A stretch of DNA of 64,000 nucleotides from Geminicoccaceae bacterium (GCA_025062095.1 JANXAZ010000012.1:1-64000); one strand, 5' to 3'. Counted from the first letter of the stretch, positions 17,499 through 26,793 are shown. A program made the numbers and translations. Notes: generated by a model not told the origin, from the sequence alone.

Positions 17499-18614
17499 AT
17501 GGAGCGGGTCGAGCACCAGGCGGGGCCCGAAGGCGAAAGCGGCGAGCTCCATCGGGTGCGCGCGCCGGACGGGCGGACGCTCGCGGTCATCGCGCTCGAC
17601 GCGCCCGAGCTCGGGCCGGGCATCGGTGGCTGTCGCATGCGCCCTTATCCGGATCTCGCCGCGGCGGTCGCGGATGCGCGCGCGCTCGCGCGGGCGATGA
17701 CGACGAAGGTTCTGCTCGCCGGGCTGCCCTTTTCGGGCGCCAAGGCGGTCGTCCCGGGCGATCCGCGCACGGACAAGTCGCCCGCTCTCTGGGAAGCGCT
17801 CGGCGCGGCGATCGAGCGGCTCGGCGGGCGCTATTGGACGGGCGAGGACAGCGGCACCACGCCCGCGGACATGGACCTGCTCGCGCGGTCCTGTCGCTTC
17901 GTGCTCGGCTGCTCGCGCGGTGCCGGCGATCTGGGACCGATGACCGCGGAGGGCGTGTTCCGGGCGATCCGGGCGGCCGCACGGGCGCGTTTCGGTACCG
18001 GCGATCTCGCCGGGCTCACGGTCGCGATCCAGGGCCTGGGGGCGGTGGGCATGCCGCTCGCCGAGCGGCTCGCCGCGGCCGGGGCGCGGCTTCTCGTGGC
18101 CGATCTCGATCCCGACAAGCTCGCCCGCGCCGTCGCGCGGCTCGGGGCGCGGCCGGTCGCGCCCGCGCGTCTGCTCGAGACCCCGGCCGAGGTCGTCGCG
18201 CCTTGCGCCTTCGGACCGGTGCTCGATGCCGCGGTCGCCGAGCGGCTGCGCTGCGCGGTGATCGCCGGTGCCGCCAACAATCAGCTCGCCGCGGCCGAGA
18301 TCGCCCTTCGCCTGCACGCGCGTGGTATCCTCTATCTGCCCGACTATCTCGTGAACGCGGGCGGGGTGATCGCCGCCGCGGCCGAACTCGAGCCCGGCGG
18401 CTATCGGCAGGAGCGCGTGGACGCCCGCCTCGGCCTGCTCGAAGCCCGGGTCGAGCGGGTCCTCGCCGAAGCGGCGGCCACCGGGCGCCCACCGCTTCTC
18501 GTCACCGAGGCGCTCGCGGCGCAACTGCGGGCGCATCGGCTCGCCGCGACCGGCCGCCGCGCCCGAGCGAAAGCCCGGTACCCGACGGAAGCGGAGCCTG
18601 CTAGCCTGAGCTGA
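17499..18614 (+). CDS. Leu/Glu/Phe/Val-type amino acid dehydrogenase
   Basis: NAD-dependent amino acid dehydrogenase family protein, 371 residues, resembling leucine dehydrogenase. N-terminal catalytic domain: GIGGCRMRPYPDLAAAVADA, LARAMTTKVLLAGLPFSGAK with the two catalytic Lys positions, and the Asp-containing GEDSGTTPADM. C-terminal Rossmann domain: VAIQGLGAVGMPLAERLAAA with an acidic residue (VADLD) after strand 2, favouring NAD. IAGAANNQLA and LPDYLVNAGGVI are the conserved closing motifs. It oxidatively deaminates a hydrophobic amino acid or aminates its keto acid. Its stop is 6 bp before the serB start, so the pair is probably one transcript. Substrate is not resolvable. Confidence 0.85.
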   Translation: MERVEHQAGPEGESGELHRVRAPDGRTLAVIALDAPELGPGIGGCRMRPYPDLAAAVADARALARAMTTKVLLAGLPFSGAKAVVPGDPRTDKSPALWEALGAAIERLGGRYWTGEDSGTTPADMDLLARSCRFVLGCSRGAGDLGPMTAEGVFRAIRAAARARFGTGDLAGLTVAIQGLGAVGMPLAERLAAAGARLLVADLDPDKLARAVARLGARPVAPARLLETPAEVVAPCAFGPVLDAAVAERLRCAVIAGAANNQLAAAEIALRLHARGILYLPDYLVNAGGVIAAAAELEPGGYRQERVDARLGLLEARVERVLAEAAATGRPPLLVTEALAAQLRAHRLAATGRRARAKARYPTEAEPASLS

Positions 18615-18620
18615 GCCTCG

Positions 18621-19517
18621 GTGCGACCGGCGTCCGTGTCCCACGTCCTCGTCCTCATCGCCGATCCCGACCGCGCCCCGCTTTCCGAAGAGCTCGTGCG
18701 CGCGCTCGCGCGCGCGCTCGAAGGCCGCGCGCACTGGCTCGCGCCGGCGCGCGCGGTCGAGGTCGAAAGCGAGCTCGTTCCCGAGGAGATCCGCGCGCGC
18801 GCGGCTCCGATCCTCGAGGGCCGGCCCCTCGATCGAGCCGTGCTGCCGGCCCGAGGACGGCGCAAGCGCCTGCTCGTGGCCGACATGGACAGCACGATGA
18901 TCACCGTCGAATGTCTCGACGAGCTCGCCGATTTCGTCGGCTGCAAGGCCGAGGTGGCGGAGATCACCCGCGCGGCGATGAACGGCGAGATCGAGTACCG
19001 GGAATCCCTGCGCCGGCGCGTCGCGCTCCTCGAAGGGCTGCCCGAGCGGGTGATCGCGGAGGTGATCGCCGAGCGCATCCGTCTCACGCCCGGCGCGCGC
19101 ACGCTCGTCGCCACCATGCGCGCGCAAGGGGCCAAGACCGCCCTCGTGTCCTCGGGCTTTCGCCAGTTCACCCGCCACGTGGCCGAACTCCTGGGCTTCG
19201 ACGAGGAACGCGGCAACGAGCTCCTCGTCCGCGACGGCCGGCTCACGGGCCGGGTGGTCGAGCCCGTCCTCGACGCCTCCGCCAAGCTCGCCACGCTCGA
19301 GGAGCTCTTGACGCGCGAGGGCTTGCCGGCCGAGGCCGCGCTCGCCGTGGGCGACGGAGCCAACGATCTGCCGATGCTCTTGCGCGCCGGCCTCGGGGTC
19401 GCCTTCCGGGCGCATCCGCGCGTGCGCGCGCGGGCGCCGGTGAACATCGTGCACGGCGATCTGAGCGCCCTGCTCTATCTGCAGGGCATCCCCGAAACCG
19501 AGCACCGGCGCGGCTGA
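18621..19517 (+). CDS. serB: Phosphoserine phosphatase
   Basis: HAD-superfamily phosphatase that makes serine from phosphoserine, 298 residues, with an N-terminal ACT-like regulatory half (about 1-80). Catalytic motif I LLVADMDSTMITVECLDELA has the nucleophile and general-acid Asp pair. Motif II is LVSSGFRQF, and motif III GDGANDLPMLLRAGLGVAF. The cap domain lies between. Start is GTG at 18621, with another in-frame GTG at 18636. CTAGCCT at about 18600 resembles the -10-like element also found before tolC. It converges with the Do protease gene 10 bp downstream. Confidence 0.95.
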   Translation: MRPASVSHVLVLIADPDRAPLSEELVRALARALEGRAHWLAPARAVEVESELVPEEIRARAAPILEGRPLDRAVLPARGRRKRLLVADMDSTMITVECLDELADFVGCKAEVAEITRAAMNGEIEYRESLRRRVALLEGLPERVIAEVIAERIRLTPGARTLVATMRAQGAKTALVSSGFRQFTRHVAELLGFDEERGNELLVRDGRLTGRVVEPVLDASAKLATLEELLTREGLPAEAALAVGDGANDLPMLLRAGLGVAFRAHPRVRARAPVNIVHGDLSALLYLQGIPETEHRRG

Positions 19518-19527
19518 GGCCGCCCGC

Positions 19528-21027
19528 TCACTCCTTGTACCGGGGTGCCACGAAGCGCTTTTCGCCTTGGCGCTCGACGAGCAGGAGGGCGGCTTTGCGC
19601 CCGGCGCGCTTGCTCGCTTCGATCTTGGCGAGGAGATCGCCCGGTGTCTTGATCTCGTCCTGCATCGCCTCGACGATGAGATCGCCCGGCCGGACGCCCT
19701 CTTGCGCCATGGGGCCGTCCGGATCGACCTCCACCACGACCACGCCCTTGGCCTGATCGGGCAAAGAGAAGCGGCTCTTGAGCTCGGGCGTGATCGGGCT
19801 CACGACGAGGCCGAGCTCGGGCACGCGGCTGCCGGTCGCGGGGCCGGGCCTGGGGGGTTCGCGCGGCTTGCCGAGCTCGGAGAGCTGGTCTTCGTCCGGC
19901 AACTCGCCGAGCTTGACGCGCACGGTCTTCTTCTCGCCCTTGCGCCAGATCGTGACCTCGACCTCGCGCCCGACCGGGGTCTCGGCGACGATCCGGGGCA
20001 GAGTGCGCATCTTGTCGATCTTCTTGCCGTCGAACTCGAGGATCACGTCGCCCTGCTCGATCGCCGAAGCGGCGGCCGGCCCCCCGGGGGTGACGCTCGC
20101 CACGAGCGCGCCCACCGGCTCCTTGAGGCCGATGCTCTCGGCGATCTCCTCGGTGACGGTCTGGATCCGCACGCCGAGCCAACCGCGCGCGACGCGCCCG
20201 GTGCGCTTGAGGCTGTCGATCACCGGCCGGGCGAGGTTGGAGGGAATGGCGAAGCCGATGCCGATGTTCCCGCCCGAGGGCGAGAAGATCGCGGTGTTCA
20301 CGCCGAACACCTTGCCCTCGAGGGTGAAAGACGGGCCGCCCGAATTGCCGCGGTTGATCGCCGCATCGACCTGGAAATAATCGTCGTAAGGACCGCTGCG
20401 GATGTCGCGACCGCGCGCCGAGACGATCCCGGCCGTCACCGAGAACCCGAGACCGAAGGGATTGCCGATGGCCAGCATCCAGTCGCCGACCCGCACCTGA
20501 TCGCTGTCGGCCCACTCGACGTAGGGGAAGGGCTTGTCGCCTTCGATCTTGAGAAGCGCGAGATCGGTCTTGGGATCGCGTCCGACGACCTTGGCCGGGA
20601 CTTCTTTCTCGTCGTGCAAGACGACCGAGATCTCGTCGGCGTCGGCGATCACGTGGTTGTTCGTGACGACGTAGCCTTCGGGATCGATGATGAACCCGGA
20701 GCCCAAAGAGATGCTCCGCCGCGGCGGCGGGGGCTCGCGCTGCGGCTCGCGCTCGAAGAACTCCCGGAAGAACTCGTCGAACGGCGAGCCCGGGGGAACC
20801 TGCGGCGCAGGCGGGGATTCCGCGCGCGCCGAACCGAGCTTGCGGGTGGTGATGTTGACGACGGCGGGCGCCACCTGTGCGACGAGGTCGGCGAAGGTCG
20901 GCGGCCCCGCCGGGGGCGTTCGTCCCTGCGCGGCCGTCGTGGCGAAGGCCAGCCACACCACCGGCAGCGCGAGGCCTATGCCGCGCAGCCAGTCGAGCCG
21001 CGAGCCGCGGCCGTTCACCCTCGACAT
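19528..21027 (-). CDS. Do-family (DegP/HtrA) periplasmic serine protease
   Basis: Envelope quality-control protease/chaperone, 499 residues. Signal segment GLALPVVWLAFATTAAQG (about 18-35). Catalytic triad: His about 125 in VTNNHVIADA, Asp about 155 in DPKTDLALLK, Ser about 229 in NRGNSGGPSF. Two PDZ domains follow (about 290-380 and 410-495), the second beginning with LGLVVSPITPELKSRFSL. The start region between the signal and the protease core is a disordered Pro/Glu/Arg loop containing FFREFFERE, like the LA loop of DegP. It lies downstream of hflK-hflC-DUF2065 in the same direction, the arrangement common in alphaproteobacteria. Confidence 0.94.
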   Translation of the reverse strand: MSRVNGRGSRLDWLRGIGLALPVVWLAFATTAAQGRTPPAGPPTFADLVAQVAPAVVNITTRKLGSARAESPPAPQVPPGSPFDEFFREFFEREPQREPPPPRRSISLGSGFIIDPEGYVVTNNHVIADADEISVVLHDEKEVPAKVVGRDPKTDLALLKIEGDKPFPYVEWADSDQVRVGDWMLAIGNPFGLGFSVTAGIVSARGRDIRSGPYDDYFQVDAAINRGNSGGPSFTLEGKVFGVNTAIFSPSGGNIGIGFAIPSNLARPVIDSLKRTGRVARGWLGVRIQTVTEEIAESIGLKEPVGALVASVTPGGPAAASAIEQGDVILEFDGKKIDKMRTLPRIVAETPVGREVEVTIWRKGEKKTVRVKLGELPDEDQLSELGKPREPPRPGPATGSRVPELGLVVSPITPELKSRFSLPDQAKGVVVVEVDPDGPMAQEGVRPGDLIVEAMQDEIKTPGDLLAKIEASKRAGRKAALLLVERQGEKRFVAPRYKE

Positions 21028-21148
21028 CCTCTTCCTCCATCGCGCCCGCCGGCCGTCTCCGGAGCCACCGCCTCGTCCCGCCGTCCGGCCGGCATCCGCC
21101 TTTTTTCGGATGATGTCACCGCCCGCCGCGCTCGGGCAAGCCCGCCCC

Positions 21149-21334
21149 TCATCCGCGCACCAGCCACACGGCGAGGACCCCGAGACCGGCCGCGGCGAGC
21201 CCGGCGATGCGCAGACTGGTGTCGTCCATCCGCTGCAAGCGCTCGGTGATGCGGCGCAGCGCGCGCGGCGCCGCCGCCCAGGCCAGCCCCTCGACCACGA
21301 GCACGAGGGCGAGACCCGTCCAGAGATCGCGCAT
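21149..21334 (-). CDS. DUF2065 family small membrane protein
   Basis: 61-residue two-helix membrane protein: LWTGLALVLVVEGLAWAAAP, a charged middle RITERLQRMDDTSLR, and GLAAAGLGVLAVWLVRG. This matches DUF2065, which almost always follows hflC and precedes the Do protease gene in alphaproteobacteria, exactly as here. A role as a small accessory of the HflKC/FtsH quality-control system is suggested by synteny only. Confidence 0.88.
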   Translation of the reverse strand: MRDLWTGLALVLVVEGLAWAAAPRALRRITERLQRMDDTSLRIAGLAAAGLGVLAVWLVRG

Positions 21335-21387
21335 CGGTCCGAGCGAGATCGCCCGCGCCGCCGGGTCCTCGCCTGGGCGCCGCGCGA

Positions 21388-22377
21388 TCAGCGCGCCGCC
21401 GCCGGTGTCCCGTCCTCGAGCAGGGGTCGCGCCACGGCCGCAGCGGGCGCCGCGGGTCCGCCGCCGCGGGCGAGATCGGCCGGCGCCGGCGCGCGCCCCG
21501 GCGCACCGTCGACCAGGCCCGGGCTCGCGAAGAAGCGGAAGAACTCGCTCTGCGGCGACATGACGATGCTCGTGTTGCCGTCGGCCAGGGCCTGACGGTA
21601 GGCCTGCATGGTGCGGTAGAACTTGAAGAAGTCGACGTCCTGGCCGAAGGCTTCGGCGAAGATCCGGATCGCCTCGGCGTCGCCTTCGCCGCGGATGATC
21701 TCGGCCCGCTTCTGCGCTTCCGCGATCAGGACCCGTCGCTCGCGGTCGGCGCGCGCCCGGATCCGCTGCGCGAGCTCCGCGCCCTGCGCCCGTAGCTCCT
21801 TGGCCTCGCGCTCGCGTTCGGTCTGCATCCGGCGGAAGATCGCCTGGGTGTTCTCCACCGGCAGGTCGGCCCGCTTGATGCGCACGTCCACGATCTCCAC
21901 GCCGAAGCGCTGCAGGGCCTTGTTCGCTTCGTCGCGGATGCGGTTCATGAGCATCGCCCGGTCTTTGCTCAAGACCTCCATGAGCGAGGTCTCGCCGAGG
22001 ACGCTGCGCAGGGCCGCGAAGACCGTCGGCTCCAGCCGTTGGCGGAACAGCGCCTCGTTGCCCGCCGCCTGCCGGAAGCGCAACGGATCGACGATGCGGT
22101 ACCGCGTGAAGGCGTCGACGACGAGCCGACGCTGATCGCCCAGGATCAACTCGACCGAGGGCGCATCGTAGTCGAGTACCCGCTTTTCGAAATACTCGAC
22201 TTGCTGGATGAAGGGCAATTTGAAGCTCAGACCCGGCTCTTTGACCACCCGCACCGGATTGCCGAACTGCAAGACGAGCGCTTGGCGACTCTGGTGCACG
22301 GTGAAGACCGAGCCCGCGAGCAGGACCAGCGCCGCGGCGAGGACCACGCCCGCGATCAGGATCACGCGCTGGTTCAT
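21388..22377 (-). CDS. hflC: HflC, modulator of FtsH protease
   Basis: SPFH/prohibitin membrane protein, 329 residues, subunit of the HflKC cage that surrounds FtsH. N-terminal anchor VILIAGVVLAAALVLLAGS, then the SPFH domain (VHQSRQALVLQFGNPVRVV, EPGLSFKLPFIQQVEYFEKR) and a coiled coil (about 200-260: ENTQAIFRRMQTEREREAKE). The C-terminal extension is Ala/Pro-rich. The ATG overlaps the hflK stop as ATGA. Confidence 0.95.
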   Translation of the reverse strand: MNQRVILIAGVVLAAALVLLAGSVFTVHQSRQALVLQFGNPVRVVKEPGLSFKLPFIQQVEYFEKRVLDYDAPSVELILGDQRRLVVDAFTRYRIVDPLRFRQAAGNEALFRQRLEPTVFAALRSVLGETSLMEVLSKDRAMLMNRIRDEANKALQRFGVEIVDVRIKRADLPVENTQAIFRRMQTEREREAKELRAQGAELAQRIRARADRERRVLIAEAQKRAEIIRGEGDAEAIRIFAEAFGQDVDFFKFYRTMQAYRQALADGNTSIVMSPQSEFFRFFASPGLVDGAPGRAPAPADLARGGGPAAPAAAVARPLLEDGTPAAAR

Positions 22378-23489
22378 TGGCTGGCTCCCTGAGTCTGAGG
22401 CGAAGGTGTCGGGCGTCGCTGCTGGAGTTCGGGCAAGGGCAGATAGGGCACGACCGAACCGACCCCGGCCTGCGCCTCGACGATGAGCTTGCTCATCCCC
22501 TTGAGGACGTCTTCCATCGTCTCGAGGTACAGCCGCTGCAACGTGACGTCCTGGGCCTTCTGGTATTCGGCGAGGATCGCCTTGAAGCGCTGCGCCTCGC
22601 CCGTGGCCCGCGCCACCACCTCTTGGCGATAGGCCTCGGCGTCCTGCAACAGCCGTTCGGCTTCGCCGCGCGCCCGCGGGATGATGTCGTTGGCGAAGGC
22701 CTCGGCGATGTTCTGCTCGCGCTCGCGGTCGGCCTGGGCGCGTTGCACGTCGCGGAAGGCGTCGATGACCTCGGCCGGCGGGTCGGCCTTCTGCAGCTGG
22801 ACTTCCTGGATCTCGATCCCGGCCCCGTACTCGGTCATGAGCTGCTGGAGCATCTCGCGCGCCCGCGCCTCGATCGCCCGCCGGCCTTCGGTCGTCGCCT
22901 GCACGATCGGGGTCTGGCCGATGATCTCGCGCATCACGCTCTCGGCCGCGGCTTTCACCGTGACCTCGGGATCGCGGATGTTGAACAGATACTGGGCGGC
23001 GTCGGCGATCTTCCAGAGGACGACGAAGTTGATGTCGACGATGTTCTCGTCGCCGGTGAGCATGAGCGCCTCTTCCGGCAGCTCGCGCCGCCCGCCGCGC
23101 ACGCCCGGGCCGCCGCTCGTGAAGCCGACCTCGATGCGGTTGACGCGCGCGACCTCGGGGGTGAGCACCTCCTCGATCGGCCACGGCAGACGGTAGTTGA
23201 GGCCGGGACCGGTGAGCCGATCGAGCTTGCCGAACCGCAGCACCACGCCCTGCTGCTCCGGGCCCACGCGATAGAAGCCCGACGCGAGCCACAGGGCCAG
23301 CGCGGCCAAGGCGACGATCGCGATCCCCCGCCCCGAATGCCTACCGCCCGGGGGGAACAAGCGTCTCAGGCGCTCCTGACCGCGCCGCAGCACTTCCTCG
23401 AGATCCGGCGGCTGCGGCCCCCCGCTCGGTCGACCACCCCACGGGCCCTGACCGCCCCATCCGCCGCCACCTTGTGTGTTCCAGGGCAT
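22374..23489 (-). CDS. hflK: HflK, modulator of FtsH protease
   Basis: SPFH-domain partner of HflC, 371 residues. A Gly/Trp/Pro-rich cytoplasmic N-terminus (GGGGWGGQGPWGGRPSGGPQ), typical of HflK, precedes the membrane helix IAIVALAALALWLASGFYRV (about 58-78). The SPFH core includes GVVLRFGKLDRLTGPGLNYR and the coiled-coil helix FRDVQRAQADREREQNIAEA. It is first in the hflK-hflC-DUF2065-protease group and diverges from mrp over 95 bp. Confidence 0.95.
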   Translation of the reverse strand: MPWNTQGGGGWGGQGPWGGRPSGGPQPPDLEEVLRRGQERLRRLFPPGGRHSGRGIAIVALAALALWLASGFYRVGPEQQGVVLRFGKLDRLTGPGLNYRLPWPIEEVLTPEVARVNRIEVGFTSGGPGVRGGRRELPEEALMLTGDENIVDINFVVLWKIADAAQYLFNIRDPEVTVKAAAESVMREIIGQTPIVQATTEGRRAIEARAREMLQQLMTEYGAGIEIQEVQLQKADPPAEVIDAFRDVQRAQADREREQNIAEAFANDIIPRARGEAERLLQDAEAYRQEVVARATGEAQRFKAILAEYQKAQDVTLQRLYLETMEDVLKGMSKLIVEAQAGVGSVVPYLPLPELQQRRPTPSPQTQGASQ

Positions 23490-23584
23490 CGCGGCTCCCT
23501 GCCGTTTCGTGCACCGCGGGCGCGCCGCTCTGGCGCGGCGCGCGCGCGCTTCCTATATCGCGTCCTCGGGCGAGGGGATCAACC

Positions 23585-24700
23585 ATGGCCGGATTAACAA
23601 AAGAACAGGTTCTCGACGCTTTGCGGAAAGTTCGCCATCCGCATCGCCCCGGGGACGTCGTCAGCTTGGGCATGATCTCCGGCGTCGTCGTCAAAGGCGG
23701 CAACGTCGGGCTTTCGATCGAAGTCGATCCGGCCGAAGCGCGGGCGCTCGAGCCGCTGCGCCGGGCTTGCGAAGACGCGGTCAAGCGCCTGCCCGGAGTC
23801 ACCTCCGCCACCGCCGTGCTCACCGCCGAGCGCGCCGCGGGTTCCGCTTCTGCCGCGCCCGCGAGCCTCGCCCGCCCGGAAGCGCCCGCCCGTCCGGCCG
23901 TTCCCGGCGTGAAGGCGATCATCGCCGTCGCCTCCGGCAAGGGCGGGGTGGGCAAATCGACCACCGCCGTCAACCTCGCCATGGGCCTCGCCGTGCTCGG
24001 CGAGCGCGTGGGCCTGTTGGACGCCGACATCTACGGACCGTCGCTGCCGCGCATGACCGGGGCCGCGGGTCGCCCCTCGGCGCGCGGTGCCAAGCTGCAG
24101 CCGATGGAGAGCTACGGGGTCAAGGTCATGTCGATGGGCTTCCTCGTCGAGGAAGACACGCCCATGATCTGGCGCGGTCCCATGGTCCAGAGCGCGATCC
24201 AACAGATGCTCGCGGACGTCGACTGGGGCGAACTCGACGTCATGGTCGTCGATCTCCCTCCCGGCACCGGCGACGCCCAGCTGACCATGGCCCAGCGCGT
24301 GCCGCTCGCGGGCGCGGTGATCGTCTCCACTCCCCAGGACATCGCGCTCCTCGACGCGCGCAAGGCGATCAACATGTTCCGCAAAGTCGACGTGCCCATC
24401 CTCGGCATCGTCGAGAACATGTCCTATTATTGTTGCCCGAAATGCGGGCACCGGGCGGAAATCTTCGCGCACGGCGGAGCGCGGCGGTGCGCCGAGCGCT
24501 TCGGGGTCGACTTCCTCGCCGAGATCCCGCTCGATCCCGAGATCCGCGAGCTCTCGGACGCCGGCCGGCCCATCGTCCTCGCCCGACCCGACAGCCCGCA
24601 AGCGCAGGCCTATCTCGGCCTCGCCGCGAGCGTCCGCGACAAGCTCGCCGAGCTCGCCGGCGGCAAGGTCCGTCGCTTCCCGCGCATCCTTTGGCTCTGA
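23585..24700 (+). CDS. mrp: Mrp/ApbC-family Fe-S cluster carrier ATPase
   Basis: Fe-S cluster scaffold/carrier, 371 residues. N-terminal MIP18/DUF59 domain (about 1-85: LRKVRHPHRPGDVVSLGMIS), a Pro/Ala linker, then the ParA/MinD-like NTPase with the deviant Walker A VASGKGGVGKSTTAVNLAMG near residue 118, VDLPPGTGDAQLTM, and the cluster-binding CPKCG preceded by MSYYC. The start ATG is followed by MAGLTKEQVLDALR, typical of the family. No gene follows for more than 1 kb. Confidence 0.95.
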   Translation: MAGLTKEQVLDALRKVRHPHRPGDVVSLGMISGVVVKGGNVGLSIEVDPAEARALEPLRRACEDAVKRLPGVTSATAVLTAERAAGSASAAPASLARPEAPARPAVPGVKAIIAVASGKGGVGKSTTAVNLAMGLAVLGERVGLLDADIYGPSLPRMTGAAGRPSARGAKLQPMESYGVKVMSMGFLVEEDTPMIWRGPMVQSAIQQMLADVDWGELDVMVVDLPPGTGDAQLTMAQRVPLAGAVIVSTPQDIALLDARKAINMFRKVDVPILGIVENMSYYCCPKCGHRAEIFAHGGARRCAERFGVDFLAEIPLDPEIRELSDAGRPIVLARPDSPQAQAYLGLAASVRDKLAELAGGKVRRFPRILWL

Positions 24701-24817
24701 GGATCGAAAGCGGACCCTCGTCGCGTCCGCGGGCCCGCGACGCCGCCCCGGATCCCCGCTCTCGATCCGCACCCGCCACCGAGCCCGAAACTCCGATGGA
24801 TCGCGCTCGCGCGGGGC

Positions 24818-24846
24818 GAGCCCGCGCGCAATTGCGCCGCGGGCTC
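24818..24846. terminator. Strong hairpin downstream of mrp
   Basis: 29-nt near-perfect inverted repeat 118 bp after the mrp stop: GAGCCCGC, GCGC, loop AATT, GCGC, one bulged C, GCGGGCTC. The 12-bp stem with an AATT loop is stable. No T-run follows, so if it terminates mrp transcription it is atypical; it may instead protect the mRNA 3' end or belong to an unknown RNA. Confidence 0.35.
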
Positions 24847-24963
24847 GATGCGCTCCGCGACGCCGAACACGCCTTTCCGGCCCGAGAGAGCACGGCGGGC
24901 GATCCTCGCACTCTCGGGCACGGGCCGGGCGGTGCCACCGCACGACCCCGACGCCCGCCCTCG

Positions 24964-24984
24964 CCCCGCCCGATCGGGGCGGGG
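24964..24984. repeat. Second GC hairpin in the mrp downstream gap
   Basis: Inverted repeat CCCCGCCC / GGGCGGGG with a 5-nt GATCG loop. It lies 117 bp beyond the first hairpin in the same gene-free stretch. Function unknown. Confidence 0.35.
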
Positions 24985-25761
24985 ACCGGCGCGCCGTCCT
25001 CTTCGCGGAGCCGCGAGGTGCCGCGGCATGGCGTGCGGGACCGTCGATGTCCGGCCCGCCGCGCCGGCTCTCGGATGCGTCGGTGCGCGGACGCTTCGCG
25101 CTCGGGGCGCGGCCCGGGGTCGCGGCCGTCCGCGACGGCGCGCATCCGCCCTCGCACCGAAGGCCGCGAGTGCCCGGGCGCCGAGCGCGCGGCAGACACC
25201 GCCCCCGGCGCCCGAGAACACCGCCGTCGCGCCCGTTCGCGCACCCGCGTCCTCGCCGCGCCCGCGGCGGAGGCGGTGCGTTCCGCCCCGGGCGGGTGAT
25301 CCTCGCACGGAAGCGACCGGCCTCGCGCGCCGAGCGAGGCCCGGGTCCCGATCGCGCTCTCCGCGCCCCCGAGCGCCGCGGACACGGCCGCTCTGAGAGC
25401 GGGCGCCTCCCCTTTTTCCCGCGCGCCGGCGCGATCGCATCGCGGCGTTGGCCGGGCGCTTCGAAGCGGGAGCACGCCCCGCGTCCGGTCCGCGACGATC
25501 GGGCCGGTGCGCGTACGCCCGTACGGCCGTCTCGCGCGTGCGCGCCGCATCGCGGCCGACGCCCTTCGCCGCGTTCCGTTTCCGCTTCTTCCGAGTACCG
25601 CGGCGTGCACCGCGCAGCGAACCGGCTCGGCGCCTTCGTCCGTTTCCTGCGCCGGCCCCGGAACGGGAGCCGAGGCCGGACACGCGGAGGGTGCACGAGT
25701 CGCGAGCAGGCCCCTCGCCTGCGCATGCCCCTTGACCGCGAGGCGCGTCGGGTCCATCGTG

Positions 25762-26373
25762 ATGCTGCGGCGCAGCATCGATTCTGCGCCGCACAAGGTC
25801 GGACCTGCGCTCGTGTGCCCGCCTCGGGCCGTCACGGTCCGGTTCCGTCGCCTGGACGCGCGGGACCGGACCGCTCGGCTCGCCCTTTTCGCCCGGCTGG
25901 AGCCGGAGGCCCGCCGCGCCCGCTGGCTCGCGGCGAGCGATGCCGCCGCGCCGCCCGAGCCGGCCCTCGCGCTCGGCGCCTTCTGCGGCCCCCGGCTCGT
26001 CGGCGTGGGCGAGCTCTATCCGTGGACAGAAGCGGCGGCGGGCGAGCTCGCGCTCGCCGTGGACCCCGTCTTCCGCCGCCGCGGCATCGGCCGCGCGCTC
26101 CTCGAACGGGCCGCCGCGCTCGCGCGCAATCGCTTCTGGCGCGCGCTCTTCGCTTTCTGTGCGGCCGACAACGCCGCCGTGCTCGCGCTCGTGCGCCGCT
26201 GCGGTGCCCGCCTTCGCCTCGAGCCGCCGGAAGCGTACGCGATCGTGCCGCTCTTGTCGCCCACGCCGGCGACCTTCGCCCTCGAGTTTCTCGACCTCGC
26301 CGAGCTCTGGCGCGAGCGGCTGCGCCCGCCGGCCGCGACCGCCCCTTTTCCCGGCATCGCTCGCCCGCGCTAG
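25762..26373 (+). CDS. GNAT-family N-acetyltransferase
   Basis: Acetyl-CoA-dependent acyltransferase fold, about 203 residues. Motif A (acetyl-CoA pyrophosphate loop) is VDPVFRRRGIGRALLERAAA, preceded by the beta-strand GELALAVD and followed by ADNAAVLALVRRCGARL, the usual C-terminal helix-strand. The start is uncertain: ATG 25762 is taken, but a GTG about 50 bases downstream would remove an unstructured lead-in and begin near the domain. The stop overlaps the atpC stop on the other strand by two bases (25762-26373 versus 26370). Substrate unknown. Confidence 0.8.
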   Translation: MLRRSIDSAPHKVGPALVCPPRAVTVRFRRLDARDRTARLALFARLEPEARRARWLAASDAAAPPEPALALGAFCGPRLVGVGELYPWTEAAAGELALAVDPVFRRRGIGRALLERAAALARNRFWRALFAFCAADNAAVLALVRRCGARLRLEPPEAYAIVPLLSPTPATFALEFLDLAELWRERLRPPAATAPFPGIARPR

Positions 26374-26789
26374 CTCGTCGCTTGGCTCACCGCCTCGAGC
26401 CGGGCGCGGGCGATCGCCACCGCGCGCTCGAGCCGGGCCCGTTCTTCTTCGCTCGGCGCTTTCGCATCGGCGAGATCTTCTTCGGCGTCCTTGAGCGCCT
26501 GCTCGGCCGCCGCGCGGCTGATCTCTTCGAGCGGCTCGACGCCTTCGGCGAGCACCGTGCAGCCCTGCTCGTTCACTTCGACGAAGCCGCCGGCGACGAA
26601 GAAGCGCCGGGAGGGGCGCCCGTTCTCGAACAGGCTCACCACGCCCGGACGCAACAGCGAGACCAGAGGCGCGTGCAGCGGCAGCACGCCGAAGTCGCCC
26701 TCGGCGCCGGGGAGCACGACCATCTCCACGGTCGCGCTCGTGATCACCCGTTCGGGATCGACCACCTCGACGTTCAACCGCTCGGCCAT
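26370..26789 (-). CDS. atpC: ATP synthase F1 epsilon subunit
   Basis: Central-stalk subunit of F1, 139 residues: beta-sandwich N-terminal domain (LNVEVVDPERVITSATVEMV, GAEGDFGVLPLHAPLVSLLR, FVAGGFVEVNEQGCTVLAEG) and a C-terminal two-helix hairpin (about 90-139). It is the last gene of the leftward atpHAGDC operon, 4 bp after atpD, with its stop overlapping the convergent GNAT stop. Confidence 0.95.
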   Translation of the reverse strand: MAERLNVEVVDPERVITSATVEMVVLPGAEGDFGVLPLHAPLVSLLRPGVVSLFENGRPSRRFFVAGGFVEVNEQGCTVLAEGVEPLEEISRAAAEQALKDAEEDLADAKAPSEEERARLERAVAIARARLEAVSQATS

Positions 26790-26793
26790 GGCC

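Larger units (their letters stand above)
24701..25761. other. Long intergenic stretch, no credible gene
   Basis: About 1.06 kb between mrp and the GNAT gene. Several open frames of hundreds of codons cross it on both strands, but their translations are Arg/Ala/Gly/Pro-rich with no hydrophobic cores, no family motifs, and no sign of codon-position structure; stop codons are simply rare at this GC content. Two strong hairpins are present (24818-24846 and 24964-24984). No tRNA, RNase P, tmRNA or SRP RNA signature was recognised. A degraded gene or an unknown structured RNA cannot be excluded. Confidence 0.5.

Noticed and set aside
24701-25761. Open frames of 180 to 700 codons in the mrp downstream gap
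   Set aside because: Their translations lack hydrophobic cores, family motifs and ribosome-binding sites; they look like chance frames.
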